Of a stretch of DNA of 64,000 nucleotides, positions 1 through 18,667 are shown piece after piece (position 1 is the stretch's first letter; the number at the start of each line of letters is the position of its first letter). The translations under genes and the position numbers were made by a program. The notes under the pieces are model-generated. The model was not told the origin of the DNA. It ran no database searches and saw only the letters and a program-made list of their open reading frames with translations. This DNA is from Leptospira kmetyi serovar Malaysia str. Bejo-Iso9 (lineage in GTDB: Bacteria; Spirochaetota; Leptospiria; Leptospirales; Leptospiraceae). Location: NCBI RefSeq assembly GCF_000243735.2, contig NZ_AHMP02000003.1:3184001-3248000 (forward strand), given 5' to 3'.

Positions 1-1213
<1,213 letters not shown>

Positions 1214-1349
1214 TCTCGGTTCTCTATTTCCTGATCCGCGCGTTAGCGCGTTGTATGTTTTGAATTCATTTGAAAAAGAATCCACAAAATTTCTCTTTTC
1301 GTTTGGATTCTGGTTCCTGGTTTAGACTTCGGAAGAAATTTGGTAGGCT

Positions 1350-2603
1350 ATGCGATATTCTCATTTTGGTCGTAAATTTTTAAAACAAACGGGAATCGGA
1401 CAACTGATGGACGATCTCGGAAATCCCCCGCCGGGCGCTTGTATGTTGGGCGGCGGAAATCCCGCGTCGATTCCCGAAGTCGCCCGAACCTGGAAAGAGA
1501 TCGTAACGGAACAAATCGAGTCGGGAAGAATGGAAAGAATTCTCGGGAGTTACGAATCCCCGTCCGGAGTTCAGGAACTCCGCGAGATGGTCGCCTCGAT
1601 CCTAACGGAAGAATCGGGAACTCCGATCGGCGAGGATCAAATCGCGATCACCAACGGAAGTCAGAACGCATTCTATTTCTTATTAAATTTTTTCTCCGGA
1701 AATTTCGAAAACGGACAAAGAAAGAAAATTCTTTTTCCCATTCTCCCCGAATACATCGGTTACACGGATCAAACCTTGGAGCCGGATTCGTTTCTTTCCT
1801 TTATGCCGGACATTCGGGAAACGGGCGATCGATCTTATAAATATTTTATCGCTTCGGAAAAATTCGACTCCGTGCGCGACTGGAAGGAAGAAGCCGGTTG
1901 CATCTGCATATCTCGTCCCACGAATCCTACCGGAAACGTAATCACGGACGAAGAACTCCGGTTTTTGATTGAAAGAGCGAATAACGCGGGAATTCCTTTG
2001 TTATGCGACAACGCATACGGGTTTCCGTTTCCGAAGGTGGTCTTCGGAAAAAGTTCGTTCATCCACAAACCGGGTATGATCCAAGGTTTTAGTCTTTCCA
2101 AACTCGGTCTTCCGGGAGTGCGCACCGGTTTCGTGGTCGGAGACAAGGAAACGATTCGGATGTTGCAAAGAGCCAATTCGGTTATCAATTTAACGAGCGC
2201 AAGTCCGGGACAATTCATCGCGTTGGATCTTTTCCGTTCGGGACGATGGAAGGACCTTTGTGAAAAAGTAATATTACCTTTTTATCAAAAGAAATCGATT
2301 TTCGTTCAAGAAACGATTTTAAAACATTGGAACCCGAGAATCGATTATAGAATTCATCAAAGCGAAGGTGCGTTTTTTCTTTGGATTTGGGTTAAGAATT
2401 TATCACTGCCCGTTTCGGAGCTTTATCCGATTCTAAAAGAAGCGGGTGTGATCATCGTTCCCGGCAAAACGTTCTTTCCCGGCGCCGATTCCGCTTGGTC
2501 GCATCCGGAAGAATGTTTTCGATTGAGCTTTGTCCGAGACGATCAGGAAATCGAAGAGGGAATTTTAAGAATCGGTCGTGTATTGGAAAAATTCTCGAAA
2601 TAA
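1350..2603 (+). CDS. avtA: Valine-pyruvate aminotransferase (AvtA)
   Basis: PLP-dependent fold-type I aminotransferase that interconverts valine plus pyruvate with 2-oxoisovalerate plus alanine in the cytoplasm. The protein is 417 residues, the usual AvtA length. It begins with the family-typical [19 protein letters not shown] and has a GGGNPA motif near residue 35. It also has SRPTNPTGN (about 188-196), DNAYGFPFP (220-228) and the Schiff-base lysine in [13 protein letters not shown] (K251). No close partner gene adjoins it; a gene of unknown function follows after 89 bp. Family assignment is firm, and the exact amino-donor preference is inferred. Confidence 0.9.
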   Translation: MRYSHFGRKFLKQTGIGQLMDDLGNPPPGACMLGGGNPASIPEVARTWKEIVTEQIESGRMERILGSYESPSGVQELREMVASILTEESGTPIGEDQIAITNGSQNAFYFLLNFFSGNFENGQRKKILFPILPEYIGYTDQTLEPDSFLSFMPDIRETGDRSYKYFIASEKFDSVRDWKEEAGCICISRPTNPTGNVITDEELRFLIERANNAGIPLLCDNAYGFPFPKVVFGKSSFIHKPGMIQGFSLSKLGLPGVRTGFVVGDKETIRMLQRANSVINLTSASPGQFIALDLFRSGRWKDLCEKVILPFYQKKSIFVQETILKHWNPRIDYRIHQSEGAFFLWIWVKNLSLPVSELYPILKEAGVIIVPGKTFFPGADSAWSHPEECFRLSFVRDDQEIEEGILRIGRVLEKFSK

Positions 2604-2692
2604 ATGGTTTCGTCCAGCCATTCGAAATGGAAGACTGGATACTGAGAAAGGTTCAAAGATTCGTAAACCGCGTTGTTGATTGAATAGAAAAG

Positions 2693-5032
2693 ATGGAAAG
2701 CACCGAACAGGACATAAGCTTCGAGGAATTGGCGGCGAGTAAGCCCGTTGAAATCCAGTCCCTTACGCCCGATTATATTTTTTTAAACGAGGGAGCCGTC
2801 GGCTTATCCGCAACCGCGCGTTGTATTCTGGACGAACTCAGAGACTGGCATAAAAAGACCGAAAAACACGGCTCGAAAAGTATTCATCCTTCTTATCTTC
2901 TTACGTTAGACAAGCTTGGCGAACTTTTAAACAAATACAGAAATCTCAGCGAACAAGCAAAGTCTCCGCCGAGCGTCGATCTCGCCTTACGTCAGTTAGT
3001 CGATTACGAAAAAAAAGGGAAGAACAAGTCCGCCTATATTTATCCGTTTTTGGTCCGTAACGGAGCCAAGGTGCTGGCTCGTATCGCGATCGCAAGTCCA
3101 CAGAAAGAGGCGAAGACCGACGTAACTCCGTATCGAGTTGCTTGTTTCGAATTTTCGGAAGAGATGATCGATCTCATTCTTCAAAACCGATCCAAAAAAC
3201 CGAAACTTCCCGACGAAGACAACCCCGGCTCCTTTCTGCTTCATAAAAACAAAGCGGGAAAGAATTGGCTCTTTCCGAAGTTGGCTTCTCTGGAAGCGGA
3301 GTTCTCCACTTTGTTGAAGAGGGGATTTCTTCCTTACAGTTATATTCCGATGATGGATTTCTTACGCGATTTTCTCACGTATGCGGTTCAAAAGAATTAC
3401 GTGATGAAGATTCTTCCGGATTATCATATCATCTTGGACGATCTTCAATTAAACCCGGACGGTTCTTATGTGAATCAACCGGAGGTGATCGCGCATTATC
3501 GTTGTCAGGCGGACGCTCTTGAAAAGTTTGCGATTCCCTATCTCAAAGAACTATGTACGCGGGCCGGTTATAGTTTGTTCGCAACGAGAATCGCGGAATT
3601 CGAACAAACCCATATTCAGATGGTCGAACCCGGAAGAAAACAAAACAGCGAAAAAGTAAAAGCGCTGATTTCTTTGATCAACGATTATCCTTTCGATCGT
3701 GAAACCGACGAACTCGGCAAAAAGGTTTCCGAAACGTGCAGACTTTCCATTCAAATTCTTTCCAGATTGATGGAGGAAAAAGATAGGCTCGTTGAAAGAA
3801 AGGAAGAAAACGTTTTTAAATCCTTAAAGACGAGAATTCTTCATAAGATCGGCGAGAATACTCTCCAGGATCAGACGCTCTATAAATTCTCACCCGAACA
3901 AAAATTGAAATCGTCGGGTTTGTTGGACGAATCGCGTTATCCGGCATTGATTGAAGAATTGAAAAAAGATATTTCTGATCAATACGGGATGAAGGTGATC
4001 GAAAAAGCCGATCAAACATCCGAAATTTACGCGGTCGATCCCGGATATATGGCCGCCGTCTTACACAAGTTAAGCGGAATGGCGACGAGCAATCCCGCGT
4101 ATCAAAAGGACTTGGACATCGCGCGCGAAATCAACGCGAGTTTGAGCAATCCGAAACATCCGGGCCTTAACGCAAAACTCAAAGCGGAGAATATCGTAAA
4201 ACTTCAACAAGGCATCCAAGCGATGGAACAGTTGGAAGCCGAAAAACAACGTTCTCAGGAATTCGCGAAGAAATTCAATCTTCCCATGGGAATGTTGGGT
4301 TTTGTCGCGAGTATGATTCTCTTTTTAATCGCGTCCGTACATTTCAGAACGACGGGGATCTTATTCGTCGGAATTCCGGTGAGTTTGTTCTTAGGTTTGA
4401 TGCTCGCATTCTATTTTAGAGATAAGGAAAAGTCGGACATTCTTTCCAACGGAGGAAGTTCGTCCGCTTCTCTCGGTTCCGGGTTTAAGGGAGAATACGG
4501 TGCGATGTCTTCTTCATCGGAAAGTTATTATTCCGGCGACGATTCCGAAGACGAACACTTTCAATCCAAGGGTGAAACGCCTAAGGAGAAGAAGGTGAGT
4601 TTGATCGCGAAAGGCGCGGAACGTTTCGTGTTCCCGAATCGTTTTACGAAGATCACCGATAAAATTCACGATTCCCGTTCTTTGCGTAAGAAGATTTTCG
4701 AGAACCTGGACAATATCCGAAACAGCGTCGCACATCTCAAAGGCGAAAAGGACGACGATAAGGTGGCTTCTACGATCGAATACGCTCTTTTACAAAACTC
4801 GGCTTCGATCCTGATTCCGGACGATTTAGTTCCACAAGGAATGCCCGGTTCCATCATTCTCAGTCATAACGATTTAAAAGCGCCTTTGATCCGCGATCAG
4901 ATTTCCGAGTTTTTAAGAAACGAAGCGCAGAAGAAAAAATACGACAAGAAACTGGTTAAATATTATACGTTCCTAATCAATACAATCGAAGTGGAATATT
5001 ACAAATATCTACCGAGCAGAAAGAAGAAATAA
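2693..5032 (+). CDS. Large membrane protein of unknown function (779 aa)
   Basis: I do not recognise a domain family. Residues 1-530 are charged, mixed helical sequence. Two adjacent hydrophobic segments follow at about 533-551 and 556-576, separated by a short HFRTTG turn, so most of the protein probably lies on one side of the membrane. Residues 590-625 form a Ser/Gly/acidic low-complexity linker, and the C-terminal 150 residues are again charged and helical. It starts at ATG 2693, 89 bp after avtA, and ends at a probable terminator. It may be Leptospira-specific. No function is proposed. Confidence 0.75.
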   Translation: MESTEQDISFEELAASKPVEIQSLTPDYIFLNEGAVGLSATARCILDELRDWHKKTEKHGSKSIHPSYLLTLDKLGELLNKYRNLSEQAKSPPSVDLALRQLVDYEKKGKNKSAYIYPFLVRNGAKVLARIAIASPQKEAKTDVTPYRVACFEFSEEMIDLILQNRSKKPKLPDEDNPGSFLLHKNKAGKNWLFPKLASLEAEFSTLLKRGFLPYSYIPMMDFLRDFLTYAVQKNYVMKILPDYHIILDDLQLNPDGSYVNQPEVIAHYRCQADALEKFAIPYLKELCTRAGYSLFATRIAEFEQTHIQMVEPGRKQNSEKVKALISLINDYPFDRETDELGKKVSETCRLSIQILSRLMEEKDRLVERKEENVFKSLKTRILHKIGENTLQDQTLYKFSPEQKLKSSGLLDESRYPALIEELKKDISDQYGMKVIEKADQTSEIYAVDPGYMAAVLHKLSGMATSNPAYQKDLDIAREINASLSNPKHPGLNAKLKAENIVKLQQGIQAMEQLEAEKQRSQEFAKKFNLPMGMLGFVASMILFLIASVHFRTTGILFVGIPVSLFLGLMLAFYFRDKEKSDILSNGGSSSASLGSGFKGEYGAMSSSSESYYSGDDSEDEHFQSKGETPKEKKVSLIAKGAERFVFPNRFTKITDKIHDSRSLRKKIFENLDNIRNSVAHLKGEKDDDKVASTIEYALLQNSASILIPDDLVPQGMPGSIILSHNDLKAPLIRDQISEFLRNEAQKKKYDKKLVKYYTFLINTIEVEYYKYLPSRKKK

Positions 5033-5062
5033 ATTCTTCTTTCGAACGGGAGAATCATTTTT
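5033..5062 (+). terminator. Probable intrinsic terminator after the 779-aa gene
   Basis: Immediately after the TAA stop, ATTCTTC (5033-5039) can pair with GGAGAAT (5049-5055), with one G-U pair. A CATTTTTT run follows. It is short but placed and shaped like a Rho-independent terminator. Confidence 0.5.
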
Positions 5063-5090
5063 TCCGTTACATTTTGGATGCGAATTTAAC

Positions 5091-6881
5091 ATGAAGCAAA
5101 AACGTCCTTTCCTATTTGGAATCGTCTTTTTTATATCATTCTCCCTTTGCTGTGATCGAATCCGCAGTTTCAATCCGGGAGATATGAGTTCCTCACCGTA
5201 TTACGAAAGTGTAATACTTCAGTGTATGATCGGCCAGACTTCCGGTTGTATTCCTCCTTCGATACGAAACGTCCTTAATTCGGGAGTTCTTCACTCCGGA
5301 TTTTTAACGGGCGATCTCGCGCCCTTCGCTTCCGGCGCAGAAGTTTCGTTAGACGGAGCGCCCTTTCAACCCGCGATCGTTACCGGAACGACTTGGAAGT
5401 TCGCACTTCCGACCGGATCTCAGATCTGGAAACAGAATTCAAAACACTCGGTCGTCGTACGATCTTCTCTTTTCGGAGCGTGTTACGGAATCTATGTTCG
5501 AAAAGGGAATAACCAAGACGTAAACGGGGACGGGTTTCCCGATCTCATCGTAGGCGCGAATCAATACGCGGGCGGTGACGGTAAGGTTTATATCTTTCAC
5601 GGAGGAAGTCAGGGGATTTCTTCACAATCCGCTCTATCGGCTAACACGAGTTTGGCGTCTTTATCGCCCGGAAGTCAATTCGGTTGGTTTTCGACTTTGG
5701 GCGATATCAACGGAGACGGTTATGCGGACGCGATCGTAAGCGCACCGAATACTGGGACCGATGCGGTTTATATCTTTCATTCTTCCGGAAGTTCGGGGAT
5801 TCTAAACGGAGCCTCGCCGACTTCTACGTTAACCGCAGGTTCGACGGTTTTTTTCGGAGGTTCCATCGCCACGGGCGACGTCAACGGAGACGGGTTCGAA
5901 GATTTAGTGATCGGTTCTTACGGTTACAGCACTTCGCAAGGACGCGTTGATATTTTTCATTCTTCCGGACCGAACGGAATTTCCACCGCGAGTATCGCTT
6001 CGGCGCAAACCGCTTTGCTCGGGGCCGCGATCAACAATCGCTTTGGTATTTCCGTCGCGGCGGGCGACGTCAACGGGGACGGTTATTCGGACGTTTTGGT
6101 CGGGGCCGACGGAGCTTCGAGGTCTTATGTTTTTCATTCTTCCGGAAGTTCCGGGATTACGAGTCAAAACCTCGGAGTATCAGGAATTTCGAATACACTT
6201 TTGATCGGAGAATCCGCGAGTTTATTCGGAATTTCGGTTGCGTTAGGCGACATCAACGGAGACGGTTTGGAAGACGCTTTGATCGGCGGGAGATCCTATT
6301 CCGCAAACCAAGGGCGTGCGTATGCGTTTCATTCTTCCGGGAATTCAGGAATCGCAAATCAAGATCTATCTACTTCAGGAATTGCTAATACGTATTTGAC
6401 CGGTCAAGCCGGGACCGGTTTTTTCGGAATCTCGGTCGCGTTGGGCGACGTAAACGGAGACGGTTTTCACGATGCACTTGTCGGGGCTTATGGACTGGCC
6501 CAAGGAAACGGATTCGTTTTTCTTTCTTCGGGAAATTCCGGAATTGTCGGTCAAAATCTATCGGCCGGTGGAACGGCACATGCGGTTTTTAGCGGGGAGA
6601 ATTCGGGCGATCAATTCGGAATTTTTGTCGCTTTCGGCGATGGCAACGGGGACGGACTTTCCGACGCTTGCATTGGCGCTTACGGTTATTCTACCAATCA
6701 AGGACGTGCGTATCTCTTTGCGGGAACACACGCCGGAGTTCCGACCACTTCCGCGGTTTCTGCGACGACCATTCTTACCGGAGAAGTCAACAGCCAGTTT
6801 GCGTATTCGATCGCTTCTTACGTTGAAACGACTTACTTCTTAAAAAGATTCTCCGGAAAAGAATTCGAACTTTTTTATTAA
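5091..6881 (+). CDS. FG-GAP (integrin alpha-like) repeat surface protein
   Basis: A basic N-terminus and hydrophobic stretch (residues 7-20) end in two cysteines (C20, C21), consistent with secretion and possibly a relaxed spirochaetal lipobox. Seven repeats carry the Ca-binding-like loop D-x-NGDG-x-x-D at about residues 143, 205, 263, 326, 387, 453 and 517. Each is followed by a hydrophobic V/I-GA strand and preceded by a G-x-x-F/S-G turn. This is the FG-GAP seven-bladed beta-propeller pattern, so one complete propeller is expected between about 130 and 580. Surface or periplasmic location and a ligand-binding role are inferred. It sits alone between a terminator and the 5S gene. Confidence 0.8.
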   Translation: MKQKRPFLFGIVFFISFSLCCDRIRSFNPGDMSSSPYYESVILQCMIGQTSGCIPPSIRNVLNSGVLHSGFLTGDLAPFASGAEVSLDGAPFQPAIVTGTTWKFALPTGSQIWKQNSKHSVVVRSSLFGACYGIYVRKGNNQDVNGDGFPDLIVGANQYAGGDGKVYIFHGGSQGISSQSALSANTSLASLSPGSQFGWFSTLGDINGDGYADAIVSAPNTGTDAVYIFHSSGSSGILNGASPTSTLTAGSTVFFGGSIATGDVNGDGFEDLVIGSYGYSTSQGRVDIFHSSGPNGISTASIASAQTALLGAAINNRFGISVAAGDVNGDGYSDVLVGADGASRSYVFHSSGSSGITSQNLGVSGISNTLLIGESASLFGISVALGDINGDGLEDALIGGRSYSANQGRAYAFHSSGNSGIANQDLSTSGIANTYLTGQAGTGFFGISVALGDVNGDGFHDALVGAYGLAQGNGFVFLSSGNSGIVGQNLSAGGTAHAVFSGENSGDQFGIFVAFGDGNGDGLSDACIGAYGYSTNQGRAYLFAGTHAGVPTTSAVSATTILTGEVNSQFAYSIASYVETTYFLKRFSGKEFELFY

Positions 6882-6920
6882 TTTTAGATTGACGGGAGAA
6901 TTCGGTACGCGAACCTGACC

Positions 6921-7048
<128 letters not shown>

Positions 7049-7206
7049 CTTATTTTAGGACAGAGGGTTGATTCTGACAATTCTCCTCCCGTCGTTCGGG
7101 CCTTCCATCAGGGCATTTTCTTTTTCCCTGAATCACAAAGAATAGAACTCCCGACAAAGACGAATTCACTCCAAATCCGGATGTGAAATAGGTTGACTCA
7201 GACCTT

Positions 7207-7251
7207 TTTCAGAAAGCTTCTGTATGGAAGAGTATTGGATTCTTTCTGAAA
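7207..7251 (+). promoter_or_regulatory. Leader stem-loop upstream of rpmH
   Basis: TTTCAGAAAG (7207-7216) and CTTTCTGAAA (7242-7251) form a perfect 10-bp inverted repeat around a 25-nt loop, 39 nt before the rpmH start. A TTGACT (7193-7198) just upstream could be a -35 box, though no convincing -10 is seen. It could be a 5' leader structure regulating the rpmH operon or a protein-binding site. Confidence 0.5.
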
Positions 7252-7284
7252 GAAGAAAAACGCAATCATTAACGCCAATCAGGG

Positions 7285-7452
<168 letters not shown>

Positions 7453-7462
7453 GAATTAAGTC

Positions 7463-7783
7463 ATCGAAGAGACATTAAAATCCAGGAAGGAGATCCAATC
7501 TCTTTTTAAGGCTGGAAAAAGAGTCTCCCGCTTCCCGATCGTTCTAGTATTCCTTCCCAATTCTTTATCAAAGAATCGTTATCTTTACTGTCCCGAGCGT
7601 ACGGTAAAGACCGCGGTTCAAAGAAATCGGATCAAAAGGAGACTTAGGTCGGTCATACACGAGGAAGAGAAGAACTTTCTGCAAGGCTTTGATATCGCGA
7701 TATTAGCCAAAAAAGAAATTTTGGATCTGAACCACGGGGAGCTGGTTAAGATTCTGGTCTCTCTGATCAACCGAATCCGATGA
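7463..7783 (+). CDS. rnpA: Ribonuclease P protein component, apparently with a non-canonical ATC start
   Basis: The frame ending at TGA 7781-7783 encodes a clear RnpA: LKSRKEIQSLFKAGKRVSRFP near the N-terminus, and the RNR-type signature AVQRNRIKRRLRSVI. It is the protein cofactor of the tRNA 5'-processing ribozyme. The frame is closed by TAA at 7457-7459, and no ATG, GTG or TTG occurs between that stop and the conserved N-terminal residues. The first plausible initiation codon is ATC at 7463, giving about 106 residues. The gene follows rpmH by 10 nt and overlaps yidD by 4 nt (ATGA), so re-initiation after rpmH could supply ribosomes. Identity is firm; the start codon is inferred by elimination. 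Confidence 0.88.
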   Translation: MEETLKSRKEIQSLFKAGKRVSRFPIVLVFLPNSLSKNRYLYCPERTVKTAVQRNRIKRRLRSVIHEEEKNFLQGFDIAILAKKEILDLNHGELVKILVSLINRIR

Positions 7784-8014
7784 ACCAACTTGCAATCAAA
7801 CTGATTCAGCTCTATAAAAAGCTAATCTCTCCTTTATTGCCGCCCGCCTGTCGTTTTACACCCTCTTGTTCCGAATATGCCGCTCAAGCGTTTCAAGAAT
7901 ACGGATTCTTCCGTGCGCTTCAGTTGAGCACTTGGAGAATTTTGAGATGCAACCCCCTTTCTCGAGGGTTTGAAGATCCCTTACCACCTAACATTAAAAG
8001 GACGAACTGTGCAC

Positions 8015-8025
<11 letters not shown>
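7780..8025 (+). CDS. yidD: Membrane protein insertion efficiency factor YidD
   Basis: Eighty-one residues with the family core [32 protein letters not shown] and [17 protein letters not shown], including the conserved CRFTPSCS cysteines. It is a small amphipathic inner-membrane-associated protein that assists YidC-dependent insertion. It starts in an ATGA overlap with rnpA, and its 3' end overlaps the start of yidC, as in many bacteria. Confidence 0.96.
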
Positions 8026-9895
<1,870 letters not shown>

Positions 9896-9938
9896 TCGCG
9901 AATCGCGACACAACGAACTCATTATCGAGGATAAACAC

Positions 9939-10641
<703 letters not shown>

Positions 10642-10649
<8 letters not shown>

Positions 10650-12012
10650 TACGATAGCAGCCGTATCAACAGCTTCCGGGTCCGGGGCGATCGGAATTAT
10701 CCGAATGTCCGGGCCGGAGGCGCTCACGATTTCCTCCTCCTTTCTTTATTCGAAAAATAAACAAATCTCTCCTTCCGACGTTCAACCGAGAACGGCGATC
10801 CAATGCGTCTTTCAAATCGGCGATCGACAAGTGGATCAAATTCTATTCTTTTATTTCAAGGCTCCTCATTCTTTTACGGGGGAGAATCTTTGTGAATTTC
10901 ATTTTCACGGGAATCCGATTTTGTTAAGAGAAGCGTTAGACGCCATCTTCAGAGCCGGAGCTCGTCCCGCGAAACAGGGAGAATTTTCACGTCGCGCATT
11001 CTTAAATGAAAAATTGGATCTTACCGAAGCGGAAGCGATCGGCCGTTTGATCTCGGCGCGTTCCCGTTTCGAATTGGAGCTCGCGCAAAAAAACGTATTC
11101 GGAGAAGTTTCCCGTTTCACTTCCAATTTGAGAAGTCAGTTGATTTCTCTCAAAGCCGAATGCGAAGCCGAAATCGATTTTTCGACTGAAGATCTTACAT
11201 ACGAATCTTTGGAAGAAAGAAAAGCTCGCATCGAAAAAGTAAAAACGCTCTGTCAAACCGTGATCACAAAATCGGACTCGGCGGAAAAATTAATCCAACA
11301 ACTTAGAATCGTTCTCTACGGCGAACCGAACACTGGTAAGTCCAGTTTGATGAACGTTCTTCTCGGAAAGGATCGTTCGATCATCTCCGAAATTCCCGGC
11401 ACGACTCGCGATTATATCAGCGAAGAAATTCTTCTCGAAGGAATTCCGGTTCGACTTGTGGATACGGCCGGAGTTCGAGAAACGGAAGACCGCATCGAAA
11501 AACTCGGAATCGAAAGAAGCGAAAAAGAATTTCAATCCGCGGACATCCGTCTTTTTCTCGTGGACGTTTCCAAAAAAGAAAATTGGAAAGAATTTATATC
11601 TAAAACCCGTGACCGACTCGAAGGCGCCATTCTCGTCGCGAACAAGATCGACATTCGGGATTCTTCCTGGGATCCGAATTTATTTTCCGAAGTAAAGGAT
11701 CTAACCGTCTGCGAAATTTCCTGTAAAACCAAGGAAGGAATTTCGATTCTTCTAGGTGCGATCAAAGAAAGGGCCGGAACAATGGGGCATTCCGAAGATT
11801 ATGTCCTCTTGGAAGAACGGCAAAGATATCATTTTGAAACCATCGTTCGTTGTCTCAACAACACGCTTCGATTGATCGAAGAAGGCGCTCCTGCGGAAAT
11901 CTATATCAAAGAAATAGACTATGCTCTTTCCGAAATCGGGGAGGTGAACGGCAGAGTGGACACGGAAGAAATTTTGGGGAGAATCTTCAGCAAGTTCTGC
12001 GTAGGCAAATGA
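10642..12012 (+). CDS. mnmE: tRNA modification GTPase MnmE
   Basis: With MnmG it installs the 5-carboxymethylaminomethyl group on wobble U34 of tRNAs. I chose TTG 10642 because translation then begins [23 protein letters not shown], exactly where the family begins. The upstream ATG 10597 would add 15 residues unlike any MnmE. The 456-residue protein has the N-terminal THF-binding domain and the G1 loop GEPNTGKSS (about 227). It also has DTAG, NKID and the essential C-terminal FCVGK cysteine motif. The start overlaps the jag end, consistent with coupling. Confidence 0.95.
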
Positions 12013-12059
12013 AATGTTATGGTCGCACGGCCTGATTTCAAAAATATGGGAAATATCGT

Positions 12060-13281
<1,222 letters not shown>

Positions 13282-13283
<2 letters not shown>

Positions 13284-13308
13284 AAACGTCTCCGTACGAG
13301 ACGTTTTT
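13282..13308 (+). terminator. Intrinsic terminator after malic enzyme
   Basis: AAAAACGTCTC (13282-13292) pairs perfectly with GAGACGTTTTT (13298-13308) around a 5-nt loop CGTAC. The arm starts at the last bases of the stop codon and ends in T5; being A/T-ended it could work on both strands. Confidence 0.9.
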
Positions 13309-13564
13309 GCCGAGTTTCGCTTCGTTGACTCAGGTCTTTCGAGATTAACGAATTCAACTCAGTCCGCTTAGAATACTTTCACAAACGACAGATCGAAAAT
13401 TCTCCCCCGAGAAAAAGAACTGAGTTATTTCGGAAAACTCCCGATATTCAAAGAGATAATTTCTTTTTCAAGAATGGAAAATCTTGATTTGATACAAATA
13501 GGCTTCGACTTTTCTAATTTTCTGAAGTCTCTTAGCTATATACCCTCTTGGGGCGCGGTAGATT

Positions 13565-15643
<2,079 letters not shown>

Positions 15644-15654
15644 CGATCCGATTT

Positions 15655-15680
15655 AATTCTAATCATATTAGAATTTTATT
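15655..15680 (+). terminator. AT-rich stem-loop after the 692-aa gene
   Basis: AATTCTAAT (15655-15663) and ATTAGAATT (15667-15675) form a perfect 9-bp stem with a 3-nt loop, followed by TTATT. The position 12 nt after the stop suggests termination. The low GC content means it could instead be a protein-binding palindrome of the type also seen at 20265 and 52643. Confidence 0.5.
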
Positions 15681-15730
15681 AAATATCAATATTCGATTTG
15701 GAGAATTTTATATTTCAATCAACTTGTAAC

Positions 15731-17139
<1,409 letters not shown>

Positions 17140-17150
17140 AAAAACGAAAG

Positions 17151-17178
17151 AAGGGCCGAGCGTGTTTGCCCGGCCCTT
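17151..17178 (+). terminator. First hairpin after fumC
   Basis: AAGGGCCG (17151-17158) pairs with CGGCCCTT (17171-17178) around a 12-nt loop, followed by TGTTTG. GC-rich stem with a weak T tract; likely works together with the next hairpin. Confidence 0.65.
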
Positions 17179-17185
17179 TGTTTGC

Positions 17186-17220
17186 AAGCGCCTTGGATCT
17201 TTTGATCAAAGGCGCTTTTT
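17186..17220 (+). terminator. Second, strong intrinsic terminator after fumC
   Basis: A 14-bp stem, 17186-17199 with 17204-17217, contains a single G-U pair and a 4-nt loop, and is followed by TTT. It marks the end of the fumC unit and effectively the left border of the phage-derived island. Confidence 0.9.
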
Positions 17221-17295
17221 ATTTGCGCGTAAGAAAAATTAAAAAATCCGAATATTCTGATTTCTTAAAATTTTACTTTCTATTCTGAGAAAAAA

Positions 17296-17448
17296 TTAAG
17301 ACCTTCGATCCTCGTCCTTTTCAAAGTTCCAGTAACCTTTGAGACAGTACCAAAGACAAGCCGCTCCGATTCCCATCAAAAACCAAATCAAAAACGTCCA
17401 AAAGACCGTATAACCGAAAATCAATAGGATTATATCGAAGGTCTTCAA
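17296..17448 (-). CDS. Small membrane protein, TTG start
   Basis: A 50-residue frame starting at TTG 17448, overlapping the stop codon of the upstream DUF1353 gene (shared TTGA). It has one long hydrophobic segment, about residues 4-36, with several Trp, Phe and Cys. A charged tail (NFEKDEDRRS) follows. The position, overlap and membrane segment suggest a real last gene of the leftward phage operon, possibly holin-like. No family is recognised. Confidence 0.55.
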   Translation of the reverse strand: MKTFDIILLIFGYTVFWTFLIWFLMGIGAACLWYCLKGYWNFEKDEDRRS

Positions 17449-17885
17449 GGAGCCACTTCCCATTCTTTACTTTCGTCTTTCGGTTTCGCGGAGGATTCGC
17501 CGAACCAACGAACGAACTTATAAACGTAGGCGGCTCGAAACGAATTCATTCTGTCTTCAAGGCAGATTCTTTTAAGAATTCGATCCGCGGTTTCCCGGTA
17601 TCCGTCTCGATCCAATTTTTCTTCGCGCATCAACTGATACAAAGCGTCGTGAACCAAGGAACCGCGCATAAAAGTTTTCGTATCGATGGTCGGTCCGCTC
17701 GGCCCGTCCCACGCGTATCCGGCTTCGATGTTGAGCATACCGTCTCGGTTTAGATCCACGAAAATTTTCACATCCGGATTTCCGATTTGAAGCGGAGAAT
17801 TCGTTTTGATTTCGGTTTGAAAACTGTAAGGTTTTACGAGTTGGTATTTGTAATTTCTAAGATTTTTATAAACGATATGATCCAT
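17445..17885 (-). CDS. DUF1353 family phage protein
   Basis: The 146-residue protein carries the DUF1353 core: EAGYAWDGPSGPT (about 54-66), then FMRGSLVHDALYQLMR (about 72-87). This family is common in tailed phages and prophages, often near lysis or tail genes; its biochemical role is not established. A good RBS (AGGAGGG) precedes ATG 17885. A small membrane gene overlaps its end. Confidence 0.8.
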   Translation of the reverse strand: MDHIVYKNLRNYKYQLVKPYSFQTEIKTNSPLQIGNPDVKIFVDLNRDGMLNIEAGYAWDGPSGPTIDTKTFMRGSLVHDALYQLMREEKLDRDGYRETADRILKRICLEDRMNSFRAAYVYKFVRWFGESSAKPKDESKEWEVAP

Positions 17886-17984
17886 TTAATTCCCTCCTCT
17901 TTGCTTTCTTCGGGAACCCAAAGCCGTTTTTCGTAGTTTTGTGTTAGGCGACTTCTCCGTGTTTCGAATAAGATTCTATTTTTA

Positions 17985-18449
17985 TTATACGGCGATTTCG
18001 TTTACACTTCCTTCCGGAATCGGTTTTAGATTCGAAATTTCTTTTTGAGAACGTAAAACTTCCCGATACCAATCCGCAAATTCCCGGATGAAAAGCGGGT
18101 CGTGCGCCTCGCCTTTTTTTTCCATTTCCTTGTCCTTGCGATAGATCGCACGGATTTGTTCGATGGGAAGTTTCCAAGATTCTTCGATCGCTTTCACATA
18201 ACGTGCAGTGTTTCGGATTCCCTTGATGACGTCCGCGAGATGTTCCCTATACAACGGTCCCGGCTCGAAGGGAGAATTTTGAACCACGTTTTGCGAATAC
18301 TTGAACGCGATATCCCGGAGATTGAGTTCGGATTCGACGACGATCTGTTCCAATCGTACGGAAAGAATTCTTCCTCTTCTCCAAAATTTACCCTCGTGTA
18401 CGACTTTGCCGTCCACGATCGAACGTTTCGTGTTGTTCGAATCGTTCAT
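17985..18449 (-). CDS. Phage island protein of unknown function (154 aa)
   Basis: Charged, mostly helical 154-residue protein without recognised domain, signal peptide or membrane segment. A segment rich in R/K/E at residues 105-120 ([12 protein letters not shown]) could be coiled. It is preceded by AAGGAG and lies 4 nt after the zinc-ribbon gene, so it is co-transcribed with that gene from the leftward promoter at 19.3 kb. Confidence 0.65.
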   Translation of the reverse strand: MNDSNNTKRSIVDGKVVHEGKFWRRGRILSVRLEQIVVESELNLRDIAFKYSQNVVQNSPFEPGPLYREHLADVIKGIRNTARYVKAIEESWKLPIEQIRAIYRKDKEMEKKGEAHDPLFIREFADWYREVLRSQKEISNLKPIPEGSVNEIAV

Positions 18450-18453
18450 AAAA

Positions 18454-18633
18454 TTACGCCGCTCCTTTCGGTTCTTCTTGAATCGAAGAAACCGTCGCGT
18501 TCAAATGTAGGGAACGGATTTTATCCGAAAGAGAGATCAAGGGTTTGAACTTTTTGATCAGACATTCCTCGCAAAGATCGGTTTGACGCATTGAATCCCT
18601 TTGAGCGCATTGTGAACAACGATTGACTTCCAT
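18454..18633 (-). CDS. Small zinc-ribbon-like protein
   Basis: A 59-residue frame with two cysteine pairs, CSQC (residues 6-9) and CEEC (21-24), spaced like a small zinc ribbon. A helical, charged C-terminal part follows. AAGGAG precedes ATG 18633 at a proper distance, and the next gene starts 4 nt after its stop. Small zinc-ribbon proteins of this kind are typical phage accessory genes. Function unknown. Confidence 0.65.
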   Translation of the reverse strand: MEVNRCSQCAQRDSMRQTDLCEECLIKKFKPLISLSDKIRSLHLNATVSSIQEEPKGAA

Positions 18634-18667
18634 AATCTAAATTCTCCTTAAAGTTTTCGAATCGGGA

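Noticed and set aside
17944..18177. Minus-strand frame of 77 residues inside the 154-aa gene region
   Set aside because: It overlaps most of a better frame with RBS and coupled spacing; composition looks like a shadow frame.
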